DNA from: Aeromonas simiae
GTDB lineage: Bacteria > Pseudomonadota > Gammaproteobacteria > Enterobacterales > Aeromonadaceae
Assembly: GCF_000820125.1 (NCBI RefSeq)
Contig: NZ_CDBY01000036.1
Span: forward strand, 78,976 to 142,975
DNA: 64,000 bases
Reading direction: 5' to 3'
Of the stretch, positions 43,523 through 53,346 are shown piece after piece (positions within the stretch are counted from its first letter, which is position 1; each line of letters opens with the position of its first letter). The position numbers were made by a program, and so were the translations under genes. The notes beneath the pieces were generated by a model. The model made no database searches. It saw nothing but the letters and a program-made list of their open reading frames with translations, and was not told the DNA's origin.

Positions 43523-45793
43523 TTGCTGACACAGCTGCGCCACATCGTCGAGAGCATGACCGAGGCGTCCTCTCTCGAGCAGGCACTGCATGCCCTGGTG
43601 CGGCTGACGCGTTCGGCCATGGTGGTCGACTGCTGCTCGGTCTACGTGGCCGAGCCGGAGCAGCGTTGTTACCGTCTGGCGGCCACCGATGGTCTGGCTG
43701 CTGCGGCCGTCGGTAAGGCTTTTCTCCCCTTCGAGGAGGGGATCGTCGGGCTGATCGGCCAGCGCGAAGAGCTGATCAACCTGGCGGATGCCCCCTCCCA
43801 CCCCGCCTTTAAGTTTCTTCCCGACGTTGCCGAGGAGCCGTTTCGCTCCTTTCTCGGCGCGCCCATCATGCATCAGCGCCAAGTGGTCGGGGTGTTGGTG
43901 GTGCAGCAGAAAGATTGCCGCCTGTTTGATGAGGGGGAGGAGTCCTTTCTGGTGACCCTGGCGGCCCAGCTGGCGGCACGAATCGCGCATGCTCAGGCCA
44001 AGGGACTATTGCGCAAGGCCGACTGGAGCAAGCCGCTGCGCGGCGTAGCCGGTTCATCCGGGGTGGCGATTGCCAAGGCGTGGGTATGGCGTCCACGCAA
44101 GGAGCTGTCGGCCATCACGCCGCGTAAGAGCGACGATAGGGCCGCCCAGCTGACCCACTTCGAGGAGGCCGTCGGAGCGGTCCGCCGTGATGTGGAGGCG
44201 CTTGCCCTGCGCTTTCGTGATAGCGCAGGGCAAGATTCCGCTACCTTGTTCGACATCTATCTTCACCTGCTGGATGACCCCAGCTACATCCGCCCCATCA
44301 GCCACCGCATCACCCAGGAAGGGTGGACCGCCATCAGCGCAGTCAAACTGATCAGTGAAGCGCTCATGGGGCGTTTCTCCGCCATGAAAGATGCTTATTT
44401 TCGTGAACGCGCCAGCGACATCAAGGATATCGCTCAGCGCATCATAGGGCGTCTGGCACAGAGTGAACCCGACCACATCCATGTCAGCGAGCCGGTGATT
44501 CTGGTGGCCGAAGAGGTGACGGCGACCGTGCTGGCCGAAGTGCCGCGCCACTGTCTGGCTGGGGTTGTCTCCCTGACCGGCTCCACCAACTCCCACGCGG
44601 CCATTTTGGCGCGCGCCATGGGGGTGCCGGCCATCATGGGGGTGGACTTCCCGCTGGCCGAGATCCATCAGCACCTGCTGGTCGTCGATGGCTACAGCGG
44701 CGACCTGTTTGTGGAACCGAGCGAGCCACTGCTCATCGAATATCGCCAGCTGCTGCACGAGGAGCAGGCGCTCGATGCCCTGGTGCACAGCACCGACGGA
44801 CAGCCCTCCGAGACGCTGGACGGGGTCAAGGTCTCCTTGCTGCTCAATGCCGGTCTCAGTGCCGATACCGAGATCGCTCTCAACGATCTGGCCGACGGTG
44901 TGGGGCTGTATCGCACCGAGATCCCTTTCATGCTGCACGACAGTTTCCCCTCCGAATGGGAGCAGACCGAGCGTTATCGGGCCATTCTCGAGACCTATCG
45001 GGGTCGCCCCGTCTGTATGCGCACGCTGGATGTGGGCGGTGACAAGCAGTTACCCTATTTCCCGATTGTCGAGGAGAACCCCTTCCTCGGCTGGCGCGGT
45101 ATCCGCCTGACCCTGGATCACCCCGAGCTGTTTCTGGTGCAGCTCAAGGCGATGCTGCGCGCCAGTGAGGGGCTCGACAACCTCTCCATCATGTTGCCGA
45201 TGATCAGCTGCATCGGTGAGATAGAGTCGGCCCGCCGCCTGCTCGATCAGGCGTGGCGCGAGGTATCGGAAGAGGTGGCCTCGCGTGGCCATACCCTGCA
45301 TTACCCCTCACTCGGCGTGATGATTGAGGTGCCCTCGGCCCTCTACATCCTGCCCGAGATGACGCCGCTCATCGATTTCTGGTCGGTCGGCTCGAACGAT
45401 CTCATCCAGTACCTGCTGGCGGTGGATCGTAACAATGCCAGGGTGGCGAGTATTTACGACGCCTTCCATCCCGCGGTGATCCGGGCGCTGCAATTGCTGG
45501 TCGACTCGGCGCGCCGCTATGGCAAGCCGGTCTCGGTCTGCGGCGAGCTGGCCGGTGATCCGGTAGGGGTGCTGGTGCTGCTGGCCATGGGCTATCGCCG
45601 CTTCAGCATGAACACCTTCAACATACCGCGTATCAAGTACGTGCTGCGTCATGCCCGCCTCGACGAACTGACCCCGCTGCTGGCAGAAGGGTTGAGGGTT
45701 GACTCACCCCATACCCTGCGTGGCTTGTTTGCCCGCTATCTCGAGGAGCGTGGGATGGGAGGCTTCTTACGTGCCGGTCATAAGAGTCATTAA
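43523..45793 (+). CDS. ptsP: Phosphoenolpyruvate-protein phosphotransferase PtsP (enzyme I-Ntr)
   Basis: 756 residues. An N-terminal GAF domain (about 1-150; SVYVAEPEQRCYRLAATDGL, EEGIVGLIGQREELINLADA) is followed by the enzyme I N-terminal domain with phospho-His358 (TNSHAAILARAMG) and the PEP-binding barrel (LRTLDVGGDKQLPY-like, SVGSNDLIQYLLAVDR, CGELAGDP). It phosphorylates the NPr/PtsN branch linking nitrogen and potassium regulation. TTG at 43523 is the likely start: GAGGAG lies at 43510-43515 and MLTQLRHIVE matches E. coli MLTRLREIVE. Confidence 0.95.
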   Translation: MLTQLRHIVESMTEASSLEQALHALVRLTRSAMVVDCCSVYVAEPEQRCYRLAATDGLAAAAVGKAFLPFEEGIVGLIGQREELINLADAPSHPAFKFLPDVAEEPFRSFLGAPIMHQRQVVGVLVVQQKDCRLFDEGEESFLVTLAAQLAARIAHAQAKGLLRKADWSKPLRGVAGSSGVAIAKAWVWRPRKELSAITPRKSDDRAAQLTHFEEAVGAVRRDVEALALRFRDSAGQDSATLFDIYLHLLDDPSYIRPISHRITQEGWTAISAVKLISEALMGRFSAMKDAYFRERASDIKDIAQRIIGRLAQSEPDHIHVSEPVILVAEEVTATVLAEVPRHCLAGVVSLTGSTNSHAAILARAMGVPAIMGVDFPLAEIHQHLLVVDGYSGDLFVEPSEPLLIEYRQLLHEEQALDALVHSTDGQPSETLDGVKVSLLLNAGLSADTEIALNDLADGVGLYRTEIPFMLHDSFPSEWEQTERYRAILETYRGRPVCMRTLDVGGDKQLPYFPIVEENPFLGWRGIRLTLDHPELFLVQLKAMLRASEGLDNLSIMLPMISCIGEIESARRLLDQAWREVSEEVASRGHTLHYPSLGVMIEVPSALYILPEMTPLIDFWSVGSNDLIQYLLAVDRNNARVASIYDAFHPAVIRALQLLVDSARRYGKPVSVCGELAGDPVGVLVLLAMGYRRFSMNTFNIPRIKYVLRHARLDELTPLLAEGLRVDSPHTLRGLFARYLEERGMGGFLRAGHKSH

Positions 45794-45891
45794 TCGAGAC
45801 TCCATCGCGCCTTGATCGGCTCTCAAGGTTGCCCGTCGATGTGAATGATTGCACAATGCGGGCACTTTAAACTCATGCGACAGACTCTCCT

Positions 45892-46719
45892 ATGCAAGTG
45901 CAAGACGGTTATTGGGTATTCCCACAGTTCGATCCTGTGGCCTTCGCGATGGGGCCGCTTCAGGTGCGCTGGTACGGTCTCATGTACCTGTTCGGTTTCG
46001 CCTTCGCCATGTGGCTGGCTGGTCGGCGTGCCGATGAGCCGGGCAGCGGATGGACCCGTGATGAGGTCTCTGATCTGCTGTTTTACGGCTTTCTTGGGGT
46101 GATCCTCGGTGGCCGTGTCGGCTATGTGCTTTTCTACAATTTCGATCTGTTCCTAGCCGACCCTCTCTATCTGTTCAAGATCTGGACGGGCGGCATGTCG
46201 TTCCACGGTGGCCTCATCGGTGTCATCACCGCCATGATCTGGTTTGCCCACAAGACTCGGCGCCACTTCTTCACCGTGGCGGATTTTGTGGCGCCGCTCA
46301 TCCCGTTTGGTCTCGGGGTGGGGCGTATCGGTAACTTCCTCAATGGCGAGTTGTGGGGCCGCGTCACCGACGTCCCTTGGGCGATGATCTTCCCGGAGGC
46401 GGGCAACATGCCACGTCACCCCTCTCAGCTCTATCAGTTCGCCCTGGAAGGGGTGGCGCTATTCGTCATCCTGAACCTGTTCTGGCGCAAGCATCCGCCG
46501 CGCGGGGCCATCTCCGGCCTGTTCCTGCTGTTCTACGGCCTGTTCCGCTTTCTGGTGGAGTTTGTGCGCGAGCCTGACAGCCAGCTTGGCCTCTACTTCA
46601 ACGAGATCAGCATGGGGCAGATCCTCTCCACCCCGATGATCCTGGCCGGTATTCTGATGGTTTGGGCGGCCTACACGCTGCCGCGCCTGTTTGGTGTTAA
46701 GCCCGAGGGAGTGAAATGA
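45892..46719 (+). CDS. lgt: Prolipoprotein diacylglyceryl transferase Lgt
   Basis: 275-residue, seven-helix inner-membrane enzyme that adds diacylglycerol to lipobox cysteines, the first step of lipoprotein maturation (for example PulA in this window). [36 protein letters not shown] and the RHPSQLYQ motif are typical. The last codon overlaps thyA by 4 bases (ATGA), the E. coli lgt-thyA arrangement. The 98-base gap from ptsP shows no terminator. Confidence 0.97.
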   Translation: MQVQDGYWVFPQFDPVAFAMGPLQVRWYGLMYLFGFAFAMWLAGRRADEPGSGWTRDEVSDLLFYGFLGVILGGRVGYVLFYNFDLFLADPLYLFKIWTGGMSFHGGLIGVITAMIWFAHKTRRHFFTVADFVAPLIPFGLGVGRIGNFLNGELWGRVTDVPWAMIFPEAGNMPRHPSQLYQFALEGVALFVILNLFWRKHPPRGAISGLFLLFYGLFRFLVEFVREPDSQLGLYFNEISMGQILSTPMILAGILMVWAAYTLPRLFGVKPEGVK

Positions 46720-47510
46720 AGAGTTATCTCGACCTGATGCGTAAGATCCTGGCCGAAGGCAGCGACAAGTCAGATCGTACCGGCACCGGTACCCGCTCCA
46801 TCTTCGGCCACCAGATGCGCTTCAACCTGGCCGAGGGGTTTCCCTTGGTCACCACCAAGAAGTGTCACCTGCGCTCCATCATTCATGAGCTGCTGTGGTT
46901 CCTCAACGGCGATACCAATACGGCCTACCTGAAGGAGAACGGGGTCAGTATCTGGGATGAGTGGGCCGATGAGAATGGCGATCTCGGCCCTGTCTATGGG
47001 GCTCAGTGGCGCTCTTGGCCGACCGACGATGGCGGCGTGGTGGATCAGATCCAGAAGGCGCTTGACGATATTCGCAGCAATCCCGATTCACGGCGCATCA
47101 TCGTCTCGGCTTGGAACGTGGGTGAGCTCGACAAGATGGCGCTGGCGCCTTGCCATGCCTTCTTTCAGTTCTATGTGGCCGACGGCAAGCTCTCTTGTCA
47201 GCTCTATCAGCGCAGTTGCGATGTCTTCCTCGGCCTGCCGTTCAACATTGCCAGCTATGCCCTGCTGACCCACATGGTGGCGCAGCAGTGTGATCTGGAG
47301 GTGGGTGACTTCGTCTGGACCGGTGGTGATGTGCACCTTTACTCCAACCATATGGAGCAGACGGCACTGCAACTGAGCCGCGAGCCGCGCCCATTGCCCC
47401 AGCTGGTGATCAAGCGCAAGCCGGATACCCTGTTCGACTATCGCTTTGAGGACTTTGAGATCGTGGGTTATGACCCCTATCCCGGTATCAAGGCACCGGT
47501 GGCCATCTGA
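46716..47510 (+). CDS. thyA: Thymidylate synthase ThyA
   Basis: 264 residues, the same length as E. coli ThyA. Methylates dUMP to dTMP with methylene-tetrahydrofolate. The catalytic Cys146 lies in [46 protein letters not shown] and HLYSNHMEQ are diagnostic. Start overlaps lgt. Ends before a strong terminator. Confidence 0.98.
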   Translation: MKSYLDLMRKILAEGSDKSDRTGTGTRSIFGHQMRFNLAEGFPLVTTKKCHLRSIIHELLWFLNGDTNTAYLKENGVSIWDEWADENGDLGPVYGAQWRSWPTDDGGVVDQIQKALDDIRSNPDSRRIIVSAWNVGELDKMALAPCHAFFQFYVADGKLSCQLYQRSCDVFLGLPFNIASYALLTHMVAQQCDLEVGDFVWTGGDVHLYSNHMEQTALQLSREPRPLPQLVIKRKPDTLFDYRFEDFEIVGYDPYPGIKAPVAI

Positions 47511-47523
47511 TGGCTGCGGAGAT

Positions 47524-47551
47524 AAAAAAAGCGCCTAAAGGCGCTTTTTTT
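47524..47551 (+). terminator. Terminator after thyA
   Basis: GCGCC/GGCGC stem (47531-47535 with 47540-47544) extended by seven A's and seven T's on either side of a TAAA loop. Confidence 0.9.
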
Positions 47552-47669
47552 ATATGGTAATTCCGTTTTTTATTCGGTTTTATCGAGGTGTTAGTTAACT
47601 AGAATCGATTTTTCAAGACGCCTCTCACTCACTAGACTGAATCCATCTGACAAGACGAGGTTTTGTTCA

Positions 47670-48842
47670 ATGAGTGAAATGGTCAAAAAATTCCTGCGTC
47701 TGGAGTCGGCATCGGGGATCATTCTGATCCTGTCGGCAGCCTTGGCGATGCTGCTGGCGAACTCGTCATTGGCGGGTAGCTACCAGGCTTTTCTCGACGT
47801 ACCGGTACAGATCCGTATCGCCGCGCTCGATATCAACAAGCCGCTGCTGCTCTGGATCAACGATGGCTTCATGGCGATCTTCTTTCTGCTGGTCGGCCTT
47901 GAGGTCAAGCGGGAGATGCTGGAGGGCGCGCTCTCCACCCGTGAGCAGGCCACCTTCCCTGCCATCGCTGCCCTGGGTGGCATGCTGGCGCCTGCGCTGG
48001 TCTACACCCTGTTCAACTACTCCGACGAGGTTGCCAGGGCTGGCTGGGCGATTCCGGCCGCCACCGATATTGCCTTTGCCCTTGGCGTGATGGCGCTGCT
48101 TGGCAAGCGGGTGCCGCTCAGCCTCAAGGTGTTTTTGCTGGCGCTGGCCATCATGGATGACCTGGGGGTCATCGTCATCATCGCGCTGTTCTACACCAGT
48201 CAGCTTTCGCTGGAGGCCCTGGTGGTCTCACTGACAGCCATCGCTGTGCTGTGGTGGATGAACCGGCGCGGGGTCGACCGCATCTCGGCCTACATTCTGG
48301 TCGGGGTGGTGCTGTGGGTGGCTGTGCTCAAGTCGGGCGTGCATGCCACGTTGGCCGGAGTCATCGTCGGCTTCATGGTGCCGATCAAGGGGGTGCGCCA
48401 CGAGTCGCCACTCAAGCATCTGGAGCATGCCTTGCACCCCTGGTCTGCTTACCTTATCTTGCCGCTGTTTGCTTTTGCCAACGCCGGTGTGTCGCTAGCC
48501 GGCATTGGCCTGGCCGACATGCTCAAGCCGGTGCCGCTCGGTATCATGCTGGGGCTCTTCATCGGTAAGCCGCTGGGGGTGTTCACCATCAGCTGGCTGG
48601 CGGTCAAGATTGGGGTCGCCAAGATGCCGGATGGGATCACCTTGCGCCACATCTTCGCCGTCAGCATCCTGTGCGGCATTGGCTTCACCATGTCGATGTT
48701 TATTGCATCGCTCGCCTTTGAGCATGGTGGCCTGGACTATGGCAACTACTCACGGCTCGGGATCTTGAGTGGCTCGACGTTGGCGGCTGTGTTCGGGTAT
48801 CTGGCACTGCGTTGGGCGCTACCTTCCCATACGACACGCTGA
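47670..48842 (+). CDS. nhaA: Na+/H+ antiporter NhaA
   Basis: 390 residues with about 12 membrane helices. The two essential aspartates sit exactly at 163 and 164 (AIMDDLGVI), as in E. coli. [27 protein letters not shown] and the C-terminal [14 protein letters not shown] are typical. It exports Na+/Li+ in exchange for two protons. Followed by nhaR on the same strand. The 159 bases upstream (47511-47669) hold the thyA terminator and an AT-rich leader. Confidence 0.97.
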   Translation: MSEMVKKFLRLESASGIILILSAALAMLLANSSLAGSYQAFLDVPVQIRIAALDINKPLLLWINDGFMAIFFLLVGLEVKREMLEGALSTREQATFPAIAALGGMLAPALVYTLFNYSDEVARAGWAIPAATDIAFALGVMALLGKRVPLSLKVFLLALAIMDDLGVIVIIALFYTSQLSLEALVVSLTAIAVLWWMNRRGVDRISAYILVGVVLWVAVLKSGVHATLAGVIVGFMVPIKGVRHESPLKHLEHALHPWSAYLILPLFAFANAGVSLAGIGLADMLKPVPLGIMLGLFIGKPLGVFTISWLAVKIGVAKMPDGITLRHIFAVSILCGIGFTMSMFIASLAFEHGGLDYGNYSRLGILSGSTLAAVFGYLALRWALPSHTTR

Positions 48843-48847
48843 ATGAG

Positions 48848-48872
48848 ACAAGCCCGCCATCGGCGGGCTTGT
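48848..48872 (+). terminator. Terminator after nhaA
   Basis: An 11-base perfect stem (48848-48858 with 48862-48872), 3-base loop. The tail GTTGTTGG is T-poor, so termination may be partial. Confidence 0.65.
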
Positions 48873-48934
48873 TGTTGGCGAACAGGCAACCCTCTGTGAC
48901 ATACTGACGGCGCCGCCCCTCCTGTAATGGTTCT

Positions 48935-49867
48935 ATGTCGCACCTTAATTACAATCACCTTTATTACTTCTGGATGACCCAGAAGAAGGGATCTGTTACC
49001 CAAGCCGCCGAGGCGCTGTTTCTCACCCCACAGACGGTGACGGGGCAGATCAAGCTGCTCGAGCAGCGCCTCGGCGGCAAGCTGTTCAAACGCAAGGGAC
49101 GCTCTCTCGAGGCGACCGAGTTGGGCCAGCTGGTCTATCGCTATGCCGATCGCATGTTCAGCCTCTCCTACGAGATGCTGGATATCGTCAACTACCGCAA
49201 AGAGAGCCAGATCCTGTTCGATGTGGGGATTGCCGATGCGCTCTCCAAGCGATTGGCGAGCCGGGTCTTGCTCTCGGTCATTCCTAATGATGGCTCCATT
49301 CACCTGCGCTGCTTCGAGTCGACTCACGAGTTGCTGCTGGAGCAGTTGAGCGAGCACAAGCTGGATATGATCCTCTCCGACTGCCCGGTGGACTCCTCCC
49401 AGCATGCGGGTCTGCTCTCCAAGCGTCTCGGTGGCTGTGGGGTCAGTTTTTTTTGCAAGGCTCCGTTGCCAGAGAAGCCCTTCCCGGCCTGCCTTGAGGA
49501 GCGCAAGTTGTTGATCCCTGGCCGGCGTACCGCCATGGGGCGCCAGCTGACCCAGTGGTTCGAGGAGCAAGGAGTGACGCCCAGCATCCTGGGGGAGTTT
49601 GATGATGCCGCTCTGATGAAGGCATTTGGCTTCTTCAACCAGGGGATCTTCATGGCCCCCTCCATCTATCGCGACGAGTTGCTGGAGAGTGAGGAGGTGG
49701 TGCTGCTAGGGGAGACCCAGGATCTCAAGGAGGAGTACTACGTCATCTTCGCTGAGCGCATGATCCAGCATCCGGCGGTCAAGCGTATCTGTGAGAGTGA
49801 TTTTACGGCGTTGTTTGCTGGCGATGAGCATCTGGATCAGTCGCCTCCCGCAGCACTCTCGTTTTAA
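48935..49867 (+). CDS. nhaR: Transcriptional activator NhaR (LysR family)
   Basis: 310 residues. An N-terminal LysR winged helix ([45 protein letters not shown], in pieces) and an effector-binding domain ([38 protein letters not shown]) match E. coli NhaR. It activates nhaA in response to Na+. The short spacing after nhaA and the weak terminator suggest cotranscription plus an own promoter. Confidence 0.94.
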   Translation: MSHLNYNHLYYFWMTQKKGSVTQAAEALFLTPQTVTGQIKLLEQRLGGKLFKRKGRSLEATELGQLVYRYADRMFSLSYEMLDIVNYRKESQILFDVGIADALSKRLASRVLLSVIPNDGSIHLRCFESTHELLLEQLSEHKLDMILSDCPVDSSQHAGLLSKRLGGCGVSFFCKAPLPEKPFPACLEERKLLIPGRRTAMGRQLTQWFEEQGVTPSILGEFDDAALMKAFGFFNQGIFMAPSIYRDELLESEEVVLLGETQDLKEEYYVIFAERMIQHPAVKRICESDFTALFAGDEHLDQSPPAALSF

Positions 49868-49917
49868 AAATGGCGGGTAGCCAGTATGATACGGGCCTTT
49901 CAGAGAGGAGGTAAGTG

Positions 49918-50220
49918 ATGGAACTTGCACAGATGGAGGCCAATGCATCCCGCGCGGTTGCCCTGCTCAAGGCGCTGGCCAACGAACGGCGTCTGTTCAT
50001 CCTATGCCATCTGTTGGATAAAGAGCTCTCAGTCAGTGAACTCAATGGCATGCTGGGGCTCAGCCAGTCGGCGCTTTCACAGCATCTGGCGGTGCTGCGT
50101 CGTGATGGGCTGGTGGCGACCCGTAAAGAGGCGCAGACGGTCTACTACTCCCTCAACAGTCATGAGGTCAGGGAGGTGATCAGCTTGCTGCATTCGCTTT
50201 ACTGTCAGCCTAAAAAATAA
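49918..50220 (+). CDS. hlyU: ArsR-family regulator HlyU-like
   Basis: 100 residues. Near-collinear with Vibrio HlyU: ASRAVALLKALANERRLFILCHLLD, LSVSELNGMLGLSQSALSQHLAVLRRDGLV, ATRKEAQTVYYSL and LLHSLYCQ (in pieces). The two HlyU cysteines are kept with the same spacing (Cys30 and Cys96, 66 apart), consistent with redox or sulfane-sulfur sensing. HlyU counteracts H-NS silencing of toxin genes in Vibrio. A strong AGGAGG site precedes the ATG at 49918. No obvious target gene is adjacent. Confidence 0.85.
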   Translation: MELAQMEANASRAVALLKALANERRLFILCHLLDKELSVSELNGMLGLSQSALSQHLAVLRRDGLVATRKEAQTVYYSLNSHEVREVISLLHSLYCQPKK

Positions 50221-50247
50221 AAAACCGGCAATTCTGCCGGTTTTTTC
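50217..50247. terminator. Bidirectional terminator between hlyU and rpsT
   Basis: CCGGCA/TGCCGG stem with flanking A and T runs (50221-50246), serving both convergent genes. Confidence 0.9.
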
Positions 50248-50270
50248 GTTCGTGCGAACAGCTGTGTCGA

Positions 50271-50534
50271 TTAGGCGAGAGCCTTGATCTGAGCAGCCAG
50301 ACGGCTCTTGTGACGAGCAGCCTTGTTCTTGTGGATCAGACCCTTGGTTGCCATGCGATCGAGGATCGGCTGAGCCTTCTCGAAAGCGGCAACGGCAGCA
50401 GCCTTGTCACCAGCGGCAATGGCAGCTACGACTTTCTTGACGTAGGTACGGGTCATGGAACGACGGCTGGCATTGTGCTGACGACGTTTCTCTGCCTGAA
50501 TCGCGCGCTTCTTAGCAGATTTGATGTTAGCCAA
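50271..50534 (-). CDS. rpsT: 30S ribosomal protein S20
   Basis: 87 residues starting [21 protein letters not shown], with the lysine/arginine-rich helical composition of S20. The start codon is TTG, as in E. coli rpsT, where the weak start takes part in autoregulation. The Shine-Dalgarno sequence is AGGAG. Divergent from murJ, as rpsT and murJ/ribF neighbours are in other gammaproteobacteria. Confidence 0.97.
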   Translation of the reverse strand: MANIKSAKKRAIQAEKRRQHNASRRSMTRTYVKKVVAAIAAGDKAAAVAAFEKAQPILDRMATKGLIHKNKAARHKSRLAAQIKALA

Positions 50535-50581
50535 GTTAAACTCCTAAAACTGTCTTAGCGAGTGTATTGCAAAGGCCGAGG

Positions 50582-50610
50582 AATATGCCTTTGCAACCAC
50601 ATTTTGTCAA
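50582..50610 (-). promoter_or_regulatory. Promoter of rpsT
   Basis: On the minus strand: TTGACA (50610-50605), a 17-base spacer and CATATT (50587-50582), 48 bases before the rpsT start. Confidence 0.7.
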
Positions 50611-50723
50611 ACAATTTGTGCAAATAAGCACCGACCCCCGATGGTGTGTCAGCGGGTGTGCGGGTAAACTGTCGGCCGATTCTATCAGCATTCGTTGCAT
50701 TCCGACAGTTCCCGAGGCCCTCC

Positions 50724-52289
50724 TTGAGCAAGAAATTGATTAAATCCGGGATGATTGTGTCCTTTATGACACTGCTCTCCCGCATCATGGGTTTGGTGCG
50801 TGACATCGTCATCGCCAACCTGTTGGGGGCGGGTGCCGCCGCCGACGTGTTCTTCTTCGCCAACCGTATTCCCAACTTTTTGCGCCGCCTGTTTGCCGAG
50901 GGGGCCTTCAACCAGGCCTTCGTACCGGTGATGACGGAGTATAAGAAGGAAGGGGACGAGGAGAAGGTGCGCGAGCTGCTGGCCGTGGTGTCGGGGACGC
51001 TGGGGGGGATCGTTACCATAGTGACCCTGCTCGGCGTGCTCTTCTCCGGGGTGCTGACCGCACTGTTCGGCTGGGGCTGGTTCTGGGACTGGCTGCACGG
51101 CGGCCCCTCTGCCGAGAAGTTCGAGATGGCGAGCCTGATGCTCAAGATCACCTTCCCCTACCTCTGGTTCATCACCTTCACCGCCATGGCAGGGGCAGTA
51201 CTCAACACCTTCGGCCGCTTCGGGGTCTCCTCGTTTACCCCCATCTTTCTCAACATCACCATGATTGCCGCCGCCTGGTGGGTCGCGCCCTGGCTCGATG
51301 ATCCTGAGCTGGCATTGGCGCTGGGCGTCTTCTTCGGGGGTCTGGTGCAGTTCTTGTTCCAGTTCCCCTTCCTGCGCCAGCTCAACATGCTGGTGCGGCC
51401 GAAGTGGGGCTGGCATCACCCTGGAGTGGTGAAGATCCGCACGCTGATGATCCCGGCCCTGTTCGGGGTGTCGGTGAGTCAGATCAACCTGCTGCTCAAT
51501 ACCATGCTGGCGTCGTTTCTTGCTACTGGCGCCATCAGCCACCTCTATTACTCGGATCGGTTGCTGGAGTTCCCGCTCGGCCTGTTTGGGGTAGCCATCA
51601 GTACCGTCATCCTGCCGGCCCTGGCCAAGAAACACGTCGACGCCGACTCGGCCGACTTTTCCCGCACCATGGATTGGGGGGTGCGCATGGTGGTGCTGCT
51701 CGGTCTGCCGGCCATGGCCGGGATTGGTGTGTTGCGTGAGCCGATCCTGCGGGTGCTCTTCATGCGTGGCGAGTTCGGCATGCATGAGGTCAGCATGTCG
51801 AGTGCCAGCCTGCTGGCATCGGTCTCTGGCCTGCTCTCGCTCATGCTCATCAAGGTGCTTGCCCCCGGCTACTATGCCCGCCAGGACACCAAGACCCCGG
51901 TGCGTATCGGCATCATCGCCATGGTGGCTAACATGGTGTTCAACTTGGCCTTCATCTATCCCCTCGACTATGTCGGCCTGGCGCTCTCGACGGCCTGCTC
52001 GGGGACGGTGAATGCCTTCCTGCTCTATCGTGGCCTGAGTCAGCACGGGGTTTATCGTATTACCCGCGAGACGTGGAGCTTCTTCCTGCGACTGTTGCTG
52101 GCGACGGTCGCCATGTCCCTGTTGCTGTGGCAGTTGTCGCCGAGTCTGGCCCAGTGGGGTGAGTGGCACATGCTCAAGGCCAGCTGGGAGCTGACCAAGC
52201 TGTTGATCTTGGGAGGGGGGACCTATGGCGGCATCCTGTTGTTGACCGGTATTCGCCTGCACCACCTGAAAGCGGGACGCGAGGGCTGA
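50724..52289 (+). CDS. murJ: Lipid II flippase MurJ (MviN)
   Basis: 521-residue MOP-superfamily protein with about 14 membrane helices, flipping lipid II for peptidoglycan synthesis. SKKLIKSGMIVSFMTLLSR, LLRRLFAEGAFNQAFVPV, LKITFPYLWFI, GVSVSQINLLLNTMLASFL and KVLAPGYYARQDTKTPV are typical. The likely start is TTG at 50724 (matching MSKRLLKSGMIVS of Vibrio MurJ), with GAGG seven bases upstream; the frame itself is open to 50646. The role is essential. Confidence 0.94.
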   Translation: MSKKLIKSGMIVSFMTLLSRIMGLVRDIVIANLLGAGAAADVFFFANRIPNFLRRLFAEGAFNQAFVPVMTEYKKEGDEEKVRELLAVVSGTLGGIVTIVTLLGVLFSGVLTALFGWGWFWDWLHGGPSAEKFEMASLMLKITFPYLWFITFTAMAGAVLNTFGRFGVSSFTPIFLNITMIAAAWWVAPWLDDPELALALGVFFGGLVQFLFQFPFLRQLNMLVRPKWGWHHPGVVKIRTLMIPALFGVSVSQINLLLNTMLASFLATGAISHLYYSDRLLEFPLGLFGVAISTVILPALAKKHVDADSADFSRTMDWGVRMVVLLGLPAMAGIGVLREPILRVLFMRGEFGMHEVSMSSASLLASVSGLLSLMLIKVLAPGYYARQDTKTPVRIGIIAMVANMVFNLAFIYPLDYVGLALSTACSGTVNAFLLYRGLSQHGVYRITRETWSFFLRLLLATVAMSLLLWQLSPSLAQWGEWHMLKASWELTKLLILGGGTYGGILLLTGIRLHHLKAGREG

Positions 52290-52308
52290 TCGCAGAGCCC
52301 ACCTGAGA

Positions 52309-52314
52309 TATAAT
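52309..52314 (+). promoter_or_regulatory. Candidate promoter of the ribF-ileS operon, -10 box
   Basis: A perfect TATAAT 36 bases before the ribF ATG, just after murJ. The -35 region is poor. Confidence 0.45.
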
Positions 52315-52350
52315 CCGGCGATTTCGACAGCAGCAAGACACAAGGCACTG

Positions 52351-53346
52351 ATGGAGCTTATTCGCGGCATCCACAATCTGCGGCCTCGCCACCGAGGCTG
52401 CGTGTTGACCATTGGCAACTTCGACGGGGTGCATCTTGGCCATCGCGCCGTATTGGCACGCCTGCAAGAGAAGGCTGCCAGCCTGGGCCTGCCCGCTTGC
52501 GTCATGCTGTTCGAGCCGCAGCCGCTGGAGCTGTTTGCCGATGCCAAGGCGCCGCCACGCCTCAGCCGGCTGCGCGAAAAGGCCGAGGCGTTACAGGCCA
52601 TCGGTATCGAGCGGCTGCTCTGCGTACGCTTCAACCATGATTTTGCCAGCCAGTCGGCCGAGTGCTTCATCGAGGAGTTGCTGGTCGGCAAGCTGGGGGT
52701 GCGCTATCTGGTGGTAGGGGATGATTTTCGCTTCGGCAAGGGGCGGTGCGGTGACTTCCATCTGCTGGAAGAGGCCGGTCGCCGCTTTGGTTTCGAGGTG
52801 ATCAGTACCCAGAGTTTCAGCCTCTCCCGTCAGCGGGTGAGCAGCACGCTGGTGCGTGAGGCGCTGGCTGCCGGCCGGATGGCCGAGGTGGAGATGATGC
52901 TGGGGCGTCCCTACAGCATCAGCGGGCGGGTCGCCCATGGCGACAAGCTCGGCCGCACCATCGGCTTTCCTACCGCCAATCTGGCCCTGAAGCGGCGCGT
53001 GGCGCCGGTCAGTGGCGTCTATGCGGTGGAAGTGTTATGTTCCGGCAAGACCTTCCCCGGCGTTGCCAATGTGGGACAACGACCCACCCTGAACGGTACA
53101 CAAGCCCGTTTAGAGGTACATCTTTTTGATTTCTCCGGTGATCTCTACGGGCAACAGGTGCAGGTTATGCTGCACCACAAACTGCGCGAGGAGCAGAAAT
53201 TTCCCTCCTTCGACGCCCTGCGAGCCCAGATCGAACGCGACGCCCAGGCCGCCCGACATTGGTTCGGCCTGCCGGCAACCGATGAACCATCCGGCACTCT
53301 TTTAGAAATGCAGTCTTTAGATATGAAGGGAAACCAGGATCGATGA
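52351..53346 (+). CDS. ribF: Bifunctional riboflavin kinase / FAD synthetase RibF
   Basis: 331 residues. The N-terminal FMN adenylyltransferase domain has [16 protein letters not shown]; the C-terminal flavokinase domain has [20 protein letters not shown] and [10 protein letters not shown]. It makes FMN and FAD from riboflavin. No FMN riboswitch is visible upstream. The stop overlaps the ileS start by 4 bases, the conserved ribF-ileS-lspA-fkpB-ispH order. Confidence 0.97.
   Translation: MELIRGIHNLRPRHRGCVLTIGNFDGVHLGHRAVLARLQEKAASLGLPACVMLFEPQPLELFADAKAPPRLSRLREKAEALQAIGIERLLCVRFNHDFASQSAECFIEELLVGKLGVRYLVVGDDFRFGKGRCGDFHLLEEAGRRFGFEVISTQSFSLSRQRVSSTLVREALAAGRMAEVEMMLGRPYSISGRVAHGDKLGRTIGFPTANLALKRRVAPVSGVYAVEVLCSGKTFPGVANVGQRPTLNGTQARLEVHLFDFSGDLYGQQVQVMLHHKLREEQKFPSFDALRAQIERDAQAARHWFGLPATDEPSGTLLEMQSLDMKGNQDR

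Noticed and set aside
52290..52350. FMN riboswitch before ribF
   Set aside because: The interval is 61 bases, too short, and has no RFN-element sequence.
50685..52691. 668-codon minus-strand frame opposite murJ-ribF
   Set aside because: Spans two genes and the gap between them, with His/Gln/Arg-rich sequence and no domain.
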